Positions 63,996-64,000 of a stretch of DNA of 64,000 nt are shown one piece after another. How positions within the stretch are numbered: position 1 is the first letter of the stretch; every line of letters starts with the position of its first letter. A program made the translations under genes and the position numbers. Source of the DNA: Sulfurimonas sp. hsl 1-7 (GTDB lineage Bacteria; Campylobacterota; Campylobacteria; Campylobacterales; Sulfurimonadaceae); NCBI RefSeq assembly GCF_030577135.1, contig NZ_JAUIRR010000003.1, positions 248,888-312,887 on the forward strand, written 5' to 3'. Under the pieces are notes generated by a model. The model made no database searches. It was not told the DNA's origin and saw only the letters and a list, made by a program, of their open reading frames with translations.

Positions 63996-64000
63996 CAGTA

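Overview
The window reads as chromosome of a free-living member of the Campylobacterota (formerly Epsilonproteobacteria), most like Sulfurimonas or a close relative. This is inferred from low-GC, A/T-rich intergenic DNA, the ccoNOQP-DUF4006-FixH cluster, an AddA/AddB pair instead of RecBCD, DUF507, DUF945, DUF2920, a MotE/FliJ pair next to purA, split YeeE/YedE sulfur-uptake halves and an ArsS-type histidine kinase. I see no plasmid, phage, transposase, integrase or CRISPR signature.

Layout. 1-2162 (minus): a DUF945 protein cut by the window edge, then rplM-rpsI. 2310-5805 (plus): outer-membrane porin, TOBE protein, ModB and ModC, preceded by a ModE-like operator; no ModA is present. 5802-15783 (minus): one long run, ccoN-ccoO-ccoQ-ccoP-DUF4006-29-aa peptide-TPM protein-FixH-addB-addA. 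15992-21906 (minus): aminotransferase, hisZ, purA, fliJ, motE, DUF507, carA. 22020-24888 (plus): uppP, a 30-aa ORF and an MFS transporter, with rdgB on the minus strand. 24920-31196 (minus): CZB chemoreceptor, infC, thrS, ilvD. 31341-31847 (plus): tRNA cluster Gly-Leu-Cys-Ser-Asn behind a strong promoter.

31953-45906 is a mixed sensory and metabolic region: P-type ATPase, split YeeE/YedE transporter, 36-aa membrane peptide, PAS-GGDEF cyclase, a 46-aa protein made of two copies of one motif, SlyD, DUF2920, a spherulin-4-like lipoprotein, SixA phosphatase, CHASE histidine kinase, REC-PAS-PilZ regulator, hexose-6-phosphate mutarotase and bacteriohemerythrin. 45901-53883 (minus) is a compact response regulator-histidine kinase-TolC-MacA-MacB-ABC exporter operon, divergent from an EF-hand protein gene. 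54800-56788 encodes a cold-shock-like/DUF805/YwqK-repeat membrane protein.

The most interesting block is 56916-63735 (minus): LolA-like periplasmic carrier, outer-membrane beta-barrel, MMPL/RND exporter, and a three-part protein with a PlsC-type acyltransferase, an OlsB-like GNAT N-acyltransferase and a degenerate GGDEF domain. The last domain has lost its catalytic loop but keeps an I-site RxxD. I infer a lipid synthesis and envelope-export system, possibly for an aminoacyl (ornithine-type) lipid, with possible c-di-GMP control. The right edge holds a Fur-box-like site over a promoter that faces out of the window.

Small genes found by reading the sequence: a 29-aa peptide (12080-12169), a 30-aa ORF (22823-22915), a 36-aa peptide (35849-35959) and the 46-aa repeat protein (37024-37164). 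Each has a ribosome binding site; the 36-aa and 46-aa genes also have their own -10 boxes.
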